This document shows positions 43,464-51,975 of a stretch of 64,000 bases of DNA, one piece after another (within the stretch, counting starts at the first letter, position 1; every line of letters starts with the position of its first letter). The notes beneath the pieces are model-generated. The model saw nothing but the letters and a program-made list of their open reading frames with translations, was not told the DNA's origin and searched no databases. A program made the position numbers and the translations under genes. The DNA is from an uncultured Eubacteriales bacterium (lineage in GTDB: Bacteria; Bacillota; Clostridia; Oscillospirales; Acutalibacteraceae). The DNA lies in the NCBI GenBank assembly GCA_934457415.1, contig CAKSHM010000001.1, positions 252,411 through 316,410 of the forward strand, in the 5' to 3' direction.

Positions 43464-45953
43464 ATGAAACTTAAAAAATCAATTTCTTTAATTTTAACCT
43501 TGGCATTGGTTCTTTCAGCGTCAGTTGCGGTTTCCTCGTTTAATATCAGTGCAAATACAGGCGGAAACCTTATAAGCGGCGGTGATTTTGAGGGCAGCGA
43601 TCCCCTTGGAAATTTTTACAGTACAACCGGTGAGTCAAATTCAGCTTCGGTTGTAGAATATCAGTTTGATAACGGAAGTACGGCAAATAAGGCGGTAAAG
43701 CTTATGCGTACCGCCGAAGACGACCCGTATGGCAGAGCGATTAGCTATGATCTTAAAAAATTAAATCTTTCAGCAGGGTCATATAAGCTTACGTTTGACG
43801 CAGATATTACAAATACAAATTCTAATGCCTATGCTTTTTATTACGGTATTTATAACGGAACATATGATAAATACGGTATGTTCTATTCTAATGAAATAGA
43901 CAGTTCCAATAAAGATATAGTAACAACCGTTGCTGCAAATACATTTTTGGAAAGAGCAACCGGCAGCTTAAACGGTGTTGCCGCATATAACGATAAGAAT
44001 AATAAAGGCACACGACTTTCTTTTTCAAAAGCAACAGGTGATACGGCGAAAGCAAAAATAGTTCTTGAATTTTCTGTTGACGGCACAGAAGAAAATCTCT
44101 ATTTTTCAGCCGGAGTAACTAAAGGTGTAACCGCTTATATAGATAACGTTGCTTTGGTTTCAACCGAAAGAATTACAGACGGAGTGCTTGCAACCCCTAA
44201 CTCTGATTTTGAAGAAGGCAATTTAACCGGATTTGTTGCAGGAAGCAATGTTAAGATTGTAAGTGAGCCGGTTAATGAAACCGATTCAACAACATTTACA
44301 GGCTCTGCCGCTTATCTCGGACCGAGAACAGGAGCTGCGTCAAGTAACATAACCTATGCAATGACAATTCCTGCAGGAAAATATAATATTTCGTTTGATT
44401 TGGATGTTTTTGCAGGAACAGTAGGCGGTAATATAATCGTAGGCCTTTATAAAGGAACCCCCGACACATCATATAACAGAGGCTATGCAAATACCAACGA
44501 CCTTATTGCTGCTCCTAAGGCTTATGACAAGTCAACTTCCTCATTATATTCTTATGCCGAAGATTATAAATGGGGCAAAGGTACTGTTATTAAATTTGCA
44601 AATACAGGCGACAATAAGAATTTAAAGTTTGTATCTGATTTTGAAGTGACAGAAGAGACGACGGCATTTTTGGGAATAGGATTTATCTCAGATTCTACCG
44701 ACTATGCTTATCTTGATAATATCAAGGTAACAGCTGCCGATTCCGACGAGCTTCTTACAAACGGTAATTTTGAATACGGCTCGCTTTACGGATATACCTA
44801 TTCTTACGGAACAAAAAATCCGACTGCAGCAGACAGAATAACTGTTTCCGACGGAAAGGCACATATACCCGCGAGAACAACCGTAGGCGGTGCATACGGA
44901 AGATTTCTTAATCAAGCTGTAGAACTTGAGGCAGGAGACTATATTTTCAGCTTTGATGCGGATATAACATACGGTACTGCTGTTGGCAATGTTTATTTTG
45001 CAGTCGGAGACAGTTTGGAAAGTGGCTTAGAAAGAGTTCTTACAAGTGCTATCGGTACTTCTTCTGCCTCATTTACCGTCGGCGGAATTTCTAATGCAGT
45101 TAAGTATTATGACAATATAAAGAAGACCGGCGCTTTTAAACTTGAAAATACCGACTGCAATATAAGCGGAAATGCAAAGATATACTTAACGCTTGCTGAA
45201 AAGAAAACGGTTTATTACTCTATCGGAATAAATGATATTAACACGGCGGCGGATATTTACAATCTTTCTCTTAAAAAATCCGATAATTCCAAAATTGAGC
45301 TTACCGAAGTTCCTGCAACAGGAATGTTTAACGCCTCAAGAACTATGGATGAAAACTATTTCATTCCCTACGGCGGAGCAGTGTCAAAAGACGGTACTAT
45401 CATTAACAAGGATATAGCAGGTTGGTTCAATACAGCAAGCTATAAAAATCAGGAAATTAACACTGTTTACTTCAAAAAGCCATCTGCCGACGGCATAACC
45501 ACCTTCGGTGCAAGCTATAAAGCGGACGAGGATACAACCAAGAACGGTTTACAGTTCGGCTCTTATACCGAAAGCGTAAAAGGTAAGGAATTTTATACTC
45601 TTATTATAAGAGATAAAGTTGCGTCAGCAGTTAACGCTCTTACAACCGAGCAGAAAACTGCTATGGTAAATAAGTATCTTAACTGGAATTCTTCCCTCGC
45701 AGATAAATGGGGCAGATTGACTGTTGACGGAACCGGATATGAAATAAAGGTTGTAAAACAGAACAATTATATGTGGAAAGACGCTGATACCGATAATACC
45801 AAGCTTCAGTATGCTGTAAGACTTTACGGCGACTACAAGAACACAGAGCTTGGCAATAAGAATTTCTCGGCAATCGGATTCAGCAAGACAGGAGAGACAA
45901 TTTCATTTGCAGATTCTTTTATAACCGCGTCTTATAACGGTCTTGCGGGCTGA
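43464..45953 (+). CDS. Secreted repeat protein related to the 1619-residue protein
   Basis: About 829 aa from ATG 43464, chosen because GGGAGG lies 8 nt upstream; ATG 43458 is only 2 nt from it. The signal peptide is residues 1-32. Three jelly-roll-like modules start with motifs of the same type as in the larger protein ('SGGDFEGSDPLG', 'NSDFEEGNLTGF', 'TNGNFEYGSLYGY'), and GAYGRFLNQAVELEAGDY matches a block there. The last ~210 residues (from about 620) are a different domain. There is no membrane anchor, lipobox or sorting signal, so it is probably released or held by glycan binding. Confidence 0.78.
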   Translation: MKLKKSISLILTLALVLSASVAVSSFNISANTGGNLISGGDFEGSDPLGNFYSTTGESNSASVVEYQFDNGSTANKAVKLMRTAEDDPYGRAISYDLKKLNLSAGSYKLTFDADITNTNSNAYAFYYGIYNGTYDKYGMFYSNEIDSSNKDIVTTVAANTFLERATGSLNGVAAYNDKNNKGTRLSFSKATGDTAKAKIVLEFSVDGTEENLYFSAGVTKGVTAYIDNVALVSTERITDGVLATPNSDFEEGNLTGFVAGSNVKIVSEPVNETDSTTFTGSAAYLGPRTGAASSNITYAMTIPAGKYNISFDLDVFAGTVGGNIIVGLYKGTPDTSYNRGYANTNDLIAAPKAYDKSTSSLYSYAEDYKWGKGTVIKFANTGDNKNLKFVSDFEVTEETTAFLGIGFISDSTDYAYLDNIKVTAADSDELLTNGNFEYGSLYGYTYSYGTKNPTAADRITVSDGKAHIPARTTVGGAYGRFLNQAVELEAGDYIFSFDADITYGTAVGNVYFAVGDSLESGLERVLTSAIGTSSASFTVGGISNAVKYYDNIKKTGAFKLENTDCNISGNAKIYLTLAEKKTVYYSIGINDINTAADIYNLSLKKSDNSKIELTEVPATGMFNASRTMDENYFIPYGGAVSKDGTIINKDIAGWFNTASYKNQEINTVYFKKPSADGITTFGASYKADEDTTKNGLQFGSYTESVKGKEFYTLIIRDKVASAVNALTTEQKTAMVNKYLNWNSSLADKWGRLTVDGTGYEIKVVKQNNYMWKDADTDNTKLQYAVRLYGDYKNTELGNKNFSAIGFSKTGETISFADSFITASYNGLAG

Positions 45954-45972
45954 GAAAGGAGTTGTTTATATT

Positions 45973-46101
45973 ATGAAAAAACTTTTTGTTAAACCCGAAA
46001 TCGAAATTATCAATTTAAACAACGGCGACGTAGTTTGCGCATCTTTAGGCGATGACGGTGCAAACGGCGGCGGAGATCCCGAAGAAATCCCGGAAGTCTG
46101 A
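45973..46101 (+). CDS. 42-residue peptide of the short K-P-E type
   Basis: ATG 45973 follows AAAGGAG by about 10 nt; TGA lies at 46099-46101. The peptide starts MKKLFVKPEIEIINLNNG and ends in a small-residue and acidic tail (DDGANGGGDPEEIPEV). Short proteins with a 'MKKxxxKPExEVxxxxxxDV' start and a Gly/Asp-rich tail occur in many gut Firmicutes, usually unannotated. There is no signal peptide in the classical sense and no modification enzyme nearby, so a ribosomally made, exported or modified peptide is only a possibility. It lies 19 bp after the secreted repeat protein and 2 bp before the next lipoprotein gene. Confidence 0.75.
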   Translation: MKKLFVKPEIEIINLNNGDVVCASLGDDGANGGGDPEEIPEV

Positions 46102-46103
46102 AT

Positions 46104-46505
46104 ATGAAAAAGCTAATTATTCCATTGATAGTTTTTGCCCTTGCCGCAGTATTATTCTGCGGCTGCAAGGGCAAAAAAGGCAGCGGTAAAGCAAGTGAAA
46201 ATAACACTGAAATAAATAACAGCTCTTTCGTTGCCAAATCATCGGAGACAGGGTCGGTTTCCGATGCTCAAAAGGAAAACAGCACCGTTACGGTGTATGA
46301 TGAAGTTAATGCCAATGGCAAGGCGGAGGATATTGATTCTCCGTCTGCCGAAAGCAGTAAAACAGGTTCGGGCAAGGCCGATTCGTCGGCAGGCTCAAAA
46401 GAAAGCAATGAAACAAAGCCTGAAGAAAACAGTTCAAGTGAAAACAGACCGTCCGACAGTAAATCCGATAAGGATTCCATGTCGGGGTGGAGTATCTGGC
46501 AATAA
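46104..46505 (+). CDS. Small Ser-rich lipoprotein
   Basis: 133 aa. Signal peptide MKKLIIPLIVFALAAVLF with lipobox LFCGC (Cys about 21). The mature part is a low-complexity Ser/Lys/Glu/Asn/Asp chain with no predicted fold, ending in SGWSIWQ. Its ATG comes 2 nt after the stop of the 42-aa peptide and lacks its own strong ribosome binding site, so the pair is translationally coupled. It could be a surface tether or an exported partner of the peptide. No family is recognised. Confidence 0.8.
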   Translation: MKKLIIPLIVFALAAVLFCGCKGKKGSGKASENNTEINNSSFVAKSSETGSVSDAQKENSTVTVYDEVNANGKAEDIDSPSAESSKTGSGKADSSAGSKESNETKPEENSSSENRPSDSKSDKDSMSGWSIWQ

Positions 46506-46516
46506 TTTTTTTAAGA

Positions 46517-46548
46517 GGGCAGCAGTATTAAGCTGCTGTCCTTGTTTT
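46517..46548 (+). terminator. Intrinsic terminator of the secretion island
   Basis: A stem of 9-10 bp, GGGCAGCAG against CTGCTGTCC with one G-T wobble and a 5-nt loop, then TTGTTTT. It closes the operon that runs from 24570 through the small lipoprotein. Confidence 0.8.
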
Positions 46549-46626
46549 AAATTTGAAAACATATCGCTTAAACGATTTAACATATAAGCCTTTAATTAAA
46601 GGTGCAGAATTTTTGGGGGACATAAG

Positions 46627-47955
46627 ATGATTTTTAAAAATAACATTGAGCATATTGAAAAATTTGATGTTGTTGTAGCGGGCGGAGGAGTAGCCGGCTT
46701 TGCCGCGGCAGTTGCCGCGGCAAGAAACGGCGCAAATACCGCATTGATAGAAGATCAGGGCGCACTCGGCGGAATTCTTACCCTCGGGTTAAATCCTGAA
46801 ATAGGAATTTTTTTCGCTTATAAAAAACAGGCTGTTGCGGGAATAGGGTGGGAGCTTTGCAAACGGCTTGAAAAACAGGGCTTTGCCGAAATTCCTGATT
46901 TCAGCGTTATAGATACGCGATCCGGCGGGTCAAAATCCAATGTTAAAGTCAACTCTTCTATGGCACAGGTGGAAATGAACAGAATGTGTATTGAATCGGG
47001 GGTAAAGCTGTTTTTCCATACAAAGGTAATAGCCGCTGATTTGGAGGAAAACAGGATAGTCCGTCTAATAGCTGCTGAAAAATGCGGTCTTGCAGGTTTT
47101 GAGGCCGATGTTTTTATAGATTGTACCGGCGACGGTGACTTAGCAAAGGTCAGCGGTGCCGAAATGTATGTTTCGGATGTTTTACAGCCCGGAACTTACG
47201 GTTACACATTCAAATGCAACAATTTATCTGAGCTTAAAGACAGCGAGCTTCGCGCAGATTTTAACAAATGTAAGGAAAACGGCACGATAAAGCACGGAGA
47301 TTATTGGCCTGAATTTCACGGAACAATCTTAGGCTTTTTAAGAGGAGGCGGTAACAACGCCAATCATATAAATATGGATTATTCTGACGCAAAGGGTCAG
47401 ACAAAGGCGGAAATTGACGGCAGAGAATCGATGGCGCGCATGATGAATTTTGCGGAACAGCACGCTGATATAACTTTATATTCATCTGCCGCTTATACCG
47501 CACCGAGAGAAACAAAGCGAATAGTTTGCGACTATACAATTACAATTCCCGATTTCATGACGGGGAAAATATTTGAAGACTCTTTGGCTTACGGATATTA
47601 TAATATGGATCTACATACTTTGGCAAACACAGACGGAAATCGTCCTTTTGCATTGGATGAGAAATATGAAAAACTTCCCGACGGTGTTGTTCCGACAATT
47701 CCGTTAAAAGCTCAGACTGTCAAAGGAATTTATAATCTGCTTACCGCCGGACGCTGTATATCAGGCGTCAGAGAGGTTTTAGGCGCTTTAAGAGTAAAAT
47801 GCCCTTGCATGAGCGGAGGAGAAGCGGTCGGAACCGTTGCGGCACTGACAGAAAACGGAAATGTAAGAGGCGTAGATATTGATAAGGTTAAAAACACCTT
47901 ACGAAAAAACGGAGCAATAGTTCCCGACAGTTCGATTTTCAAACCGAAAGGATAA
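46627..47955 (+). CDS. FAD-dependent oxidoreductase (FAD_oxidored/PF12831 type)
   Basis: 442 aa, cytosolic. FDVVVAGGGVAGFAAAVAAA near residue 14 is the Rossmann ADP-binding motif (GxGxxG), with 'GGILTLG' following. 'DVFIDCTGDGDLA' is the second FAD block typical of the PF12831 family, and LLTAGRCISGVREVLGALRV the C-terminal FAD block. Family members work on unknown substrates but are common in glycan-use loci of Firmicutes and Bacteroidetes. GGGGGAC lies before ATG 46627, and the gene lies 6 bp before the phosphorylase fusion, so both are one transcript. Confidence 0.85.
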   Translation: MIFKNNIEHIEKFDVVVAGGGVAGFAAAVAAARNGANTALIEDQGALGGILTLGLNPEIGIFFAYKKQAVAGIGWELCKRLEKQGFAEIPDFSVIDTRSGGSKSNVKVNSSMAQVEMNRMCIESGVKLFFHTKVIAADLEENRIVRLIAAEKCGLAGFEADVFIDCTGDGDLAKVSGAEMYVSDVLQPGTYGYTFKCNNLSELKDSELRADFNKCKENGTIKHGDYWPEFHGTILGFLRGGGNNANHINMDYSDAKGQTKAEIDGRESMARMMNFAEQHADITLYSSAAYTAPRETKRIVCDYTITIPDFMTGKIFEDSLAYGYYNMDLHTLANTDGNRPFALDEKYEKLPDGVVPTIPLKAQTVKGIYNLLTAGRCISGVREVLGALRVKCPCMSGGEAVGTVAALTENGNVRGVDIDKVKNTLRKNGAIVPDSSIFKPKG

Positions 47956-47961
47956 AAGTTC

Positions 47962-50886
47962 ATGAAAAATCAGGTAATAAAAGCAGCTCTGTTTGATTTA
48001 GACGGTGTAGTCGTTTTCACCGATAAATATCACTATTTGGCATGGAAAAAATTAGCCGATGAAAACGGTTGGGATTTTGACGAACAGATAAATCAAAGGC
48101 TTAAAGGAATTCCCCGCTTAGCTTCATTGGAAGAAATATTAAAGCATAATAATACCGATTTACCGTATAAAGAAAAAGAACGGCTTGCAAATATAAAAAA
48201 TGATTATTATGTAAAAATGCTTGAAAATCTCGATGATAACGATATATTTACCGGCGCTCCCGAATTTATTAAATCTCTGCGGGAAAAGGGTATAAAAATC
48301 TCGCTTTGCTCGTCAAGCAAAAATGCCGAATTTGTTCTTGATAAGCTGGGATTGATGCCGCTTTTTGACGCCGTTATAACCGGAAAAGACATTGTAAATG
48401 CAAAACCCGATCCCGAGGTGTTTCTGAAAGGCGCAGAAAAATTAGGGGTTTCAAGATTTAATTGTGCCGTATTTGAGGATTCTAAGGTCGGAATACAGGC
48501 AGCAAGAAAAGCGGGTATGAAATCAATCGGTGTAAAAAATAAAGAAGAAACCTATGAGCTCTCACATCAATTTATTAACGCTTACTCTGAAATAGATATT
48601 GACACATTTATAGAAACTGGTAAAATAAATAAAATGCCGCTGTCCAAAACCGCACTGATAGAAAAAGGTTTTGACAGAAAAGAAATAAATCATTTTGAAA
48701 GCCTTTTCGCTCTCGGAAACGGTTATCTGGGAATGAGAGGTACCTATGACGAACAGACCGACGGAGAGGTCGGCGGAATGTATATAAACGGGGTTTTTGC
48801 CACCGAACAGTATAAACATCTTGTGAAATTCAAAGGATATGCAAAACAAAATGAATTCACGGTTAATCTTTCCGATTGGAGGATTTTCAATGTTTATGCG
48901 GACGGCGAGCAGGCATCATTATTAAGCGATAATATCTCCGATCATGAAAGGCGTCTTGAATTTTTAACGGGAAAACTAACAAGAAGCTTTGTATTTTCAA
49001 CAAAATCCGGCAAACAGATTAAGGTGGAAAGCATAAGGCTTTTGAACCGCATGGAAGTGCATGGTGCCGAGATTTGCTATAAGGTATCGCCTATTAACTT
49101 TTCAGGTGAAATTCGGGTCGATTCTGTAATAATTAAAAATACAAAACTCAAAAACAAATTCAACACTGAAACGGTATGTGAATCTTTTAAGGATAATGTT
49201 TATACTATAAATCAAACTGTTTTGACAACGGGACAAAAAATAAGTATGTCGGTTGCACATTCGGTTGAGGGCAAAAGCTACACAGTTTCTGATAACAACA
49301 CCGCGGAAAAATATACATTCAGTGTTGTTTTCAAACTTGACAAGGGAGAAAGCGCAGAGGTTATAAAATATGCTGCTTTTGCAGGAACTGTCGATGAAAT
49401 TGAAAAGCTTGGTTCATTTACCGAAAATCTTGCAAAGAAAAACCGCGAAAAAGGCTTAGAATTCTTTATAAAAGAGCAGGCAGAGTTCTGGGAAAATCAC
49501 TTTAAAAAAGCCGATATAAAAATAGAAGGAAATCCCTCTGATCAACAGGCGGTCAGATACAGCCTTTTCCAATTAAAGCAACAGCTTGCAACCATAAACA
49601 GCTGTTCGATCGGAGCAACCGGTCTTACAGGTCCTGGGTACAGCGGACAGGTATTTTGGGACACTGAAATGTATTTAATGCCTTATTATAATTTTACCGA
49701 TCCGTATTCTCAAAAGGAACTTTTGATGTACCGATACAGAATTCTTGACAAAGCAAGAGAAAGAGCAAAGGAATTTGATCTGCACGGCGCAATGTATGCT
49801 TGGTGCAGTATCGACGGCGAAGAAACAAGCGTTGTATACGAAGCTTCAACCGCCGAATATCATCTTAACAGCGATATTGCCTATTCGGTATGGAGATATG
49901 TCGACTCAACCGGCGATATGGATTTTCTTTATAATTTCGGAGCCGAAATAGTGCTTGAAACCGCACTTTTTATGTCATTAAGAGGAAAATTTATTGAGGC
50001 AAGGAAAGGAAAATTCTGTATTAACGCAGTTTGCGGTCCTGATGAATATGCGTGCGGAGTAAACAACAATTTTTATACAAATCTTACTGTCAAAAGACAT
50101 TTTGAGTATGCCTTGGAAATTCTTGAAAATATGAGAAATAATGTTCCCGAACGCTTAACCGCACTTATGGAAAAAATCGGGTTTACTTCAGATGATGAAA
50201 AAAGAATAAAAAAAGCGGCTCAAAATATGTATCTGCCTTATAACGAGGAATATAAGATATATATGCAGGATGACTCATTTCTTTACGAAGACCCTGTAGA
50301 TATGTCAAAAATACCGATGAATGTGGATCTCAGAGGTCTTTATCATCCATTAGACCTTTGGCGCTTACAGGTATCTAAACAGGCAGATGTGTGCCTTGCG
50401 ACCTTTTTGCACGGCGATTTTTTCTCAAAGGAGCAAAAGGAGCGCTGTTATGATTATTACGAAAAGCGCTGCAATCACGGTTCTTCTCTTTCACCGGCTA
50501 TTTATTCAATTTCTGCTGCGGAGCTTGACAGACCCGAGGCATATGAGTTTTTCCGCTATACGGCTTATATGGACCTTTATGACTTTAAAAACAACACCTC
50601 AAACGGTATACATATTGCCTGTAACGGCGGTGTATGGATGTCGGTGATAAACGGGTTTCTTGGCATGAGGCACTATAAGGATGGCTTGCATTTTGAGCCT
50701 AAAATACCTGCGGCTTGGGACAAATATTCTACTGATATAACCTATAAAAATGCTTTGATCTTCATTGAGGTATCACATTACAAAACTGTTTTTACATTGA
50801 AATCAGGCGATAATATCAGACTTGATATTTCAGGAAAAACCGTTGAGCTTACAATGGAAAACAACAGGTTTATCTTTAAGAGTTAA
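47962..50886 (+). CDS. Beta-phosphoglucomutase fused to GH65 disaccharide phosphorylase
   Basis: 974 aa with two enzymes in one chain. Residues 1-~220 are a HAD beta-phosphoglucomutase (FDLDGVVV with D12 nucleophile and D14; 'CSSSKNAEFVLDKLG'; 'FEDSKVGIQAARKAGM'). From about 230 to the end is a GH65 glycoside phosphorylase: N-terminal beta-sandwich, (alpha/alpha)6 barrel with 'GQVFWDTEMYLMPYY' and CGPDEYACGV, in which E695 is the general acid of the family. The phosphorylase would split an alpha-glucoside with phosphate to beta-glucose-1-phosphate, and the mutase converts it to glucose-6-phosphate, linking both steps. The substrate (maltose, trehalose, kojibiose, nigerose or another) cannot be assigned from sequence alone. 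Confidence 0.92.
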   Translation: MKNQVIKAALFDLDGVVVFTDKYHYLAWKKLADENGWDFDEQINQRLKGIPRLASLEEILKHNNTDLPYKEKERLANIKNDYYVKMLENLDDNDIFTGAPEFIKSLREKGIKISLCSSSKNAEFVLDKLGLMPLFDAVITGKDIVNAKPDPEVFLKGAEKLGVSRFNCAVFEDSKVGIQAARKAGMKSIGVKNKEETYELSHQFINAYSEIDIDTFIETGKINKMPLSKTALIEKGFDRKEINHFESLFALGNGYLGMRGTYDEQTDGEVGGMYINGVFATEQYKHLVKFKGYAKQNEFTVNLSDWRIFNVYADGEQASLLSDNISDHERRLEFLTGKLTRSFVFSTKSGKQIKVESIRLLNRMEVHGAEICYKVSPINFSGEIRVDSVIIKNTKLKNKFNTETVCESFKDNVYTINQTVLTTGQKISMSVAHSVEGKSYTVSDNNTAEKYTFSVVFKLDKGESAEVIKYAAFAGTVDEIEKLGSFTENLAKKNREKGLEFFIKEQAEFWENHFKKADIKIEGNPSDQQAVRYSLFQLKQQLATINSCSIGATGLTGPGYSGQVFWDTEMYLMPYYNFTDPYSQKELLMYRYRILDKARERAKEFDLHGAMYAWCSIDGEETSVVYEASTAEYHLNSDIAYSVWRYVDSTGDMDFLYNFGAEIVLETALFMSLRGKFIEARKGKFCINAVCGPDEYACGVNNNFYTNLTVKRHFEYALEILENMRNNVPERLTALMEKIGFTSDDEKRIKKAAQNMYLPYNEEYKIYMQDDSFLYEDPVDMSKIPMNVDLRGLYHPLDLWRLQVSKQADVCLATFLHGDFFSKEQKERCYDYYEKRCNHGSSLSPAIYSISAAELDRPEAYEFFRYTAYMDLYDFKNNTSNGIHIACNGGVWMSVINGFLGMRHYKDGLHFEPKIPAAWDKYSTDITYKNALIFIEVSHYKTVFTLKSGDNIRLDISGKTVELTMENNRFIFKS

Positions 50887-50958
50887 ATTAAAGAAAGTAT
50901 AAAATATTTAAATTCAGGTGTTTCCTGATGTAATTAAAAAATCAAATGGGTGATTCAG

Positions 50959-51957
50959 ATGTCAGAAAAATTTAAAAATACACGTGATATTTTGCATCGT
51001 AATCCGGAAAATCCTATTATTACCGTTGAGGATTTTCCTATCTCGTCAAATGCAGTTTTTAATTGCGGACAGACAATGTACAACGGACAAACTGTTTTAC
51101 TTATAGCAGCCTTTTATAAGGAAAGAAATTCAAACGGAAGTCTTACGGGAATTCATGTTGCGAGAAGTGATGACGGAATTCATTTTGAAATTGAAAAAGA
51201 ACCTTTTTGCGATAAAAGAAATTGGGCGGGAGACAGCTCGTTAAATGTCGATTGCTGGGTAATAGATCCCAGAATAACAAAAATCGGGGATACTTATTAT
51301 ATTGTAAGACCTGCTCAGGTCCCGGATGTCGGACCGGCTGCAATTTTGGAAAAAACAAAGGATTTTAAAACATGTGAGTTTGTTGAGTGCATTGCCTTAC
51401 CTTCAAACAGAGTACCGTGCCTGTTCCCAGAAAAGATAGGTGATTACTATGTTAGGCTTGACAGGCCGTATAATATACACGAAAAGGAAGACCCTAAGTA
51501 TATTCCGGACACCGATTTGTTAAAAGCTGGTATATGGATTTCATATTCGCCCGATCTGATTTTTTGGGGAATGCACAGGCCTTTGATTTATCCCGATTCG
51601 ATTTCTGATTATGCAAATTGGAAAATGGGACCAACACCGCCTATAAAAACAAAGGACGGATGGCTTGAAATAATCCATGGTGTTATTAAAGAAAAAGGTG
51701 AATTTTGTTATTCCATCGGAGCTATGCTTCTTGATTTGAATGACCCCAAAAAAATTATCGGAGTTTTAAAGGATTGTATTTTAACACCAACCGAACCTTA
51801 TGAAAAGGACGGCAGGGTGAAAAATGTGGTTTTTCCTTGCGGTGCAATAGCGGATGAGGAAAACGATAAAATCAGAATTTACTACGGTGCCTGCGACGAA
51901 TGTATAGGCTTGGCGGAAGGCACTCTCAGTGAGCTTTTAGACGAATTAAAAAAATAG
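50959..51957 (+). CDS. GH130-like glycoside phosphorylase/hydrolase
   Basis: 332 aa, five-bladed beta-propeller family. ATG 50959 is preferred over GTG 50950, since GGGTGA lies 8 nt upstream. Blocks: 'HRNPENPIIT' opening (family 'npi..p'), 'GIHVARSDDGIHFE', and D103 in CWVIDPRITKIG, the position of the catalytic acid Asp in GH130. The family phosphorolyses beta-mannosides to mannose-1-phosphate or hydrolyses them. With mannose-6-phosphate isomerase downstream, mannoside breakdown is the likely role. A decayed second copy of this gene lies at 60601-60707. Confidence 0.88.
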   Translation: MSEKFKNTRDILHRNPENPIITVEDFPISSNAVFNCGQTMYNGQTVLLIAAFYKERNSNGSLTGIHVARSDDGIHFEIEKEPFCDKRNWAGDSSLNVDCWVIDPRITKIGDTYYIVRPAQVPDVGPAAILEKTKDFKTCEFVECIALPSNRVPCLFPEKIGDYYVRLDRPYNIHEKEDPKYIPDTDLLKAGIWISYSPDLIFWGMHRPLIYPDSISDYANWKMGPTPPIKTKDGWLEIIHGVIKEKGEFCYSIGAMLLDLNDPKKIIGVLKDCILTPTEPYEKDGRVKNVVFPCGAIADEENDKIRIYYGACDECIGLAEGTLSELLDELKK

Positions 51958-51975
51958 ATTTCAAGGAGAATGGCA

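Noticed and set aside
46560..46580. Near-palindrome ATCGCTTAAACGAT before the FAD oxidoreductase gene
   Set aside because: Two mismatches and no second copy upstream of the other catabolic genes; not enough to call an operator.
50910..50930. Small hairpin TCAGG-TGTTT-CCTGA between the GH65 and GH130 genes
   Set aside because: Five base pairs only and no T-run; transcription probably continues through it.
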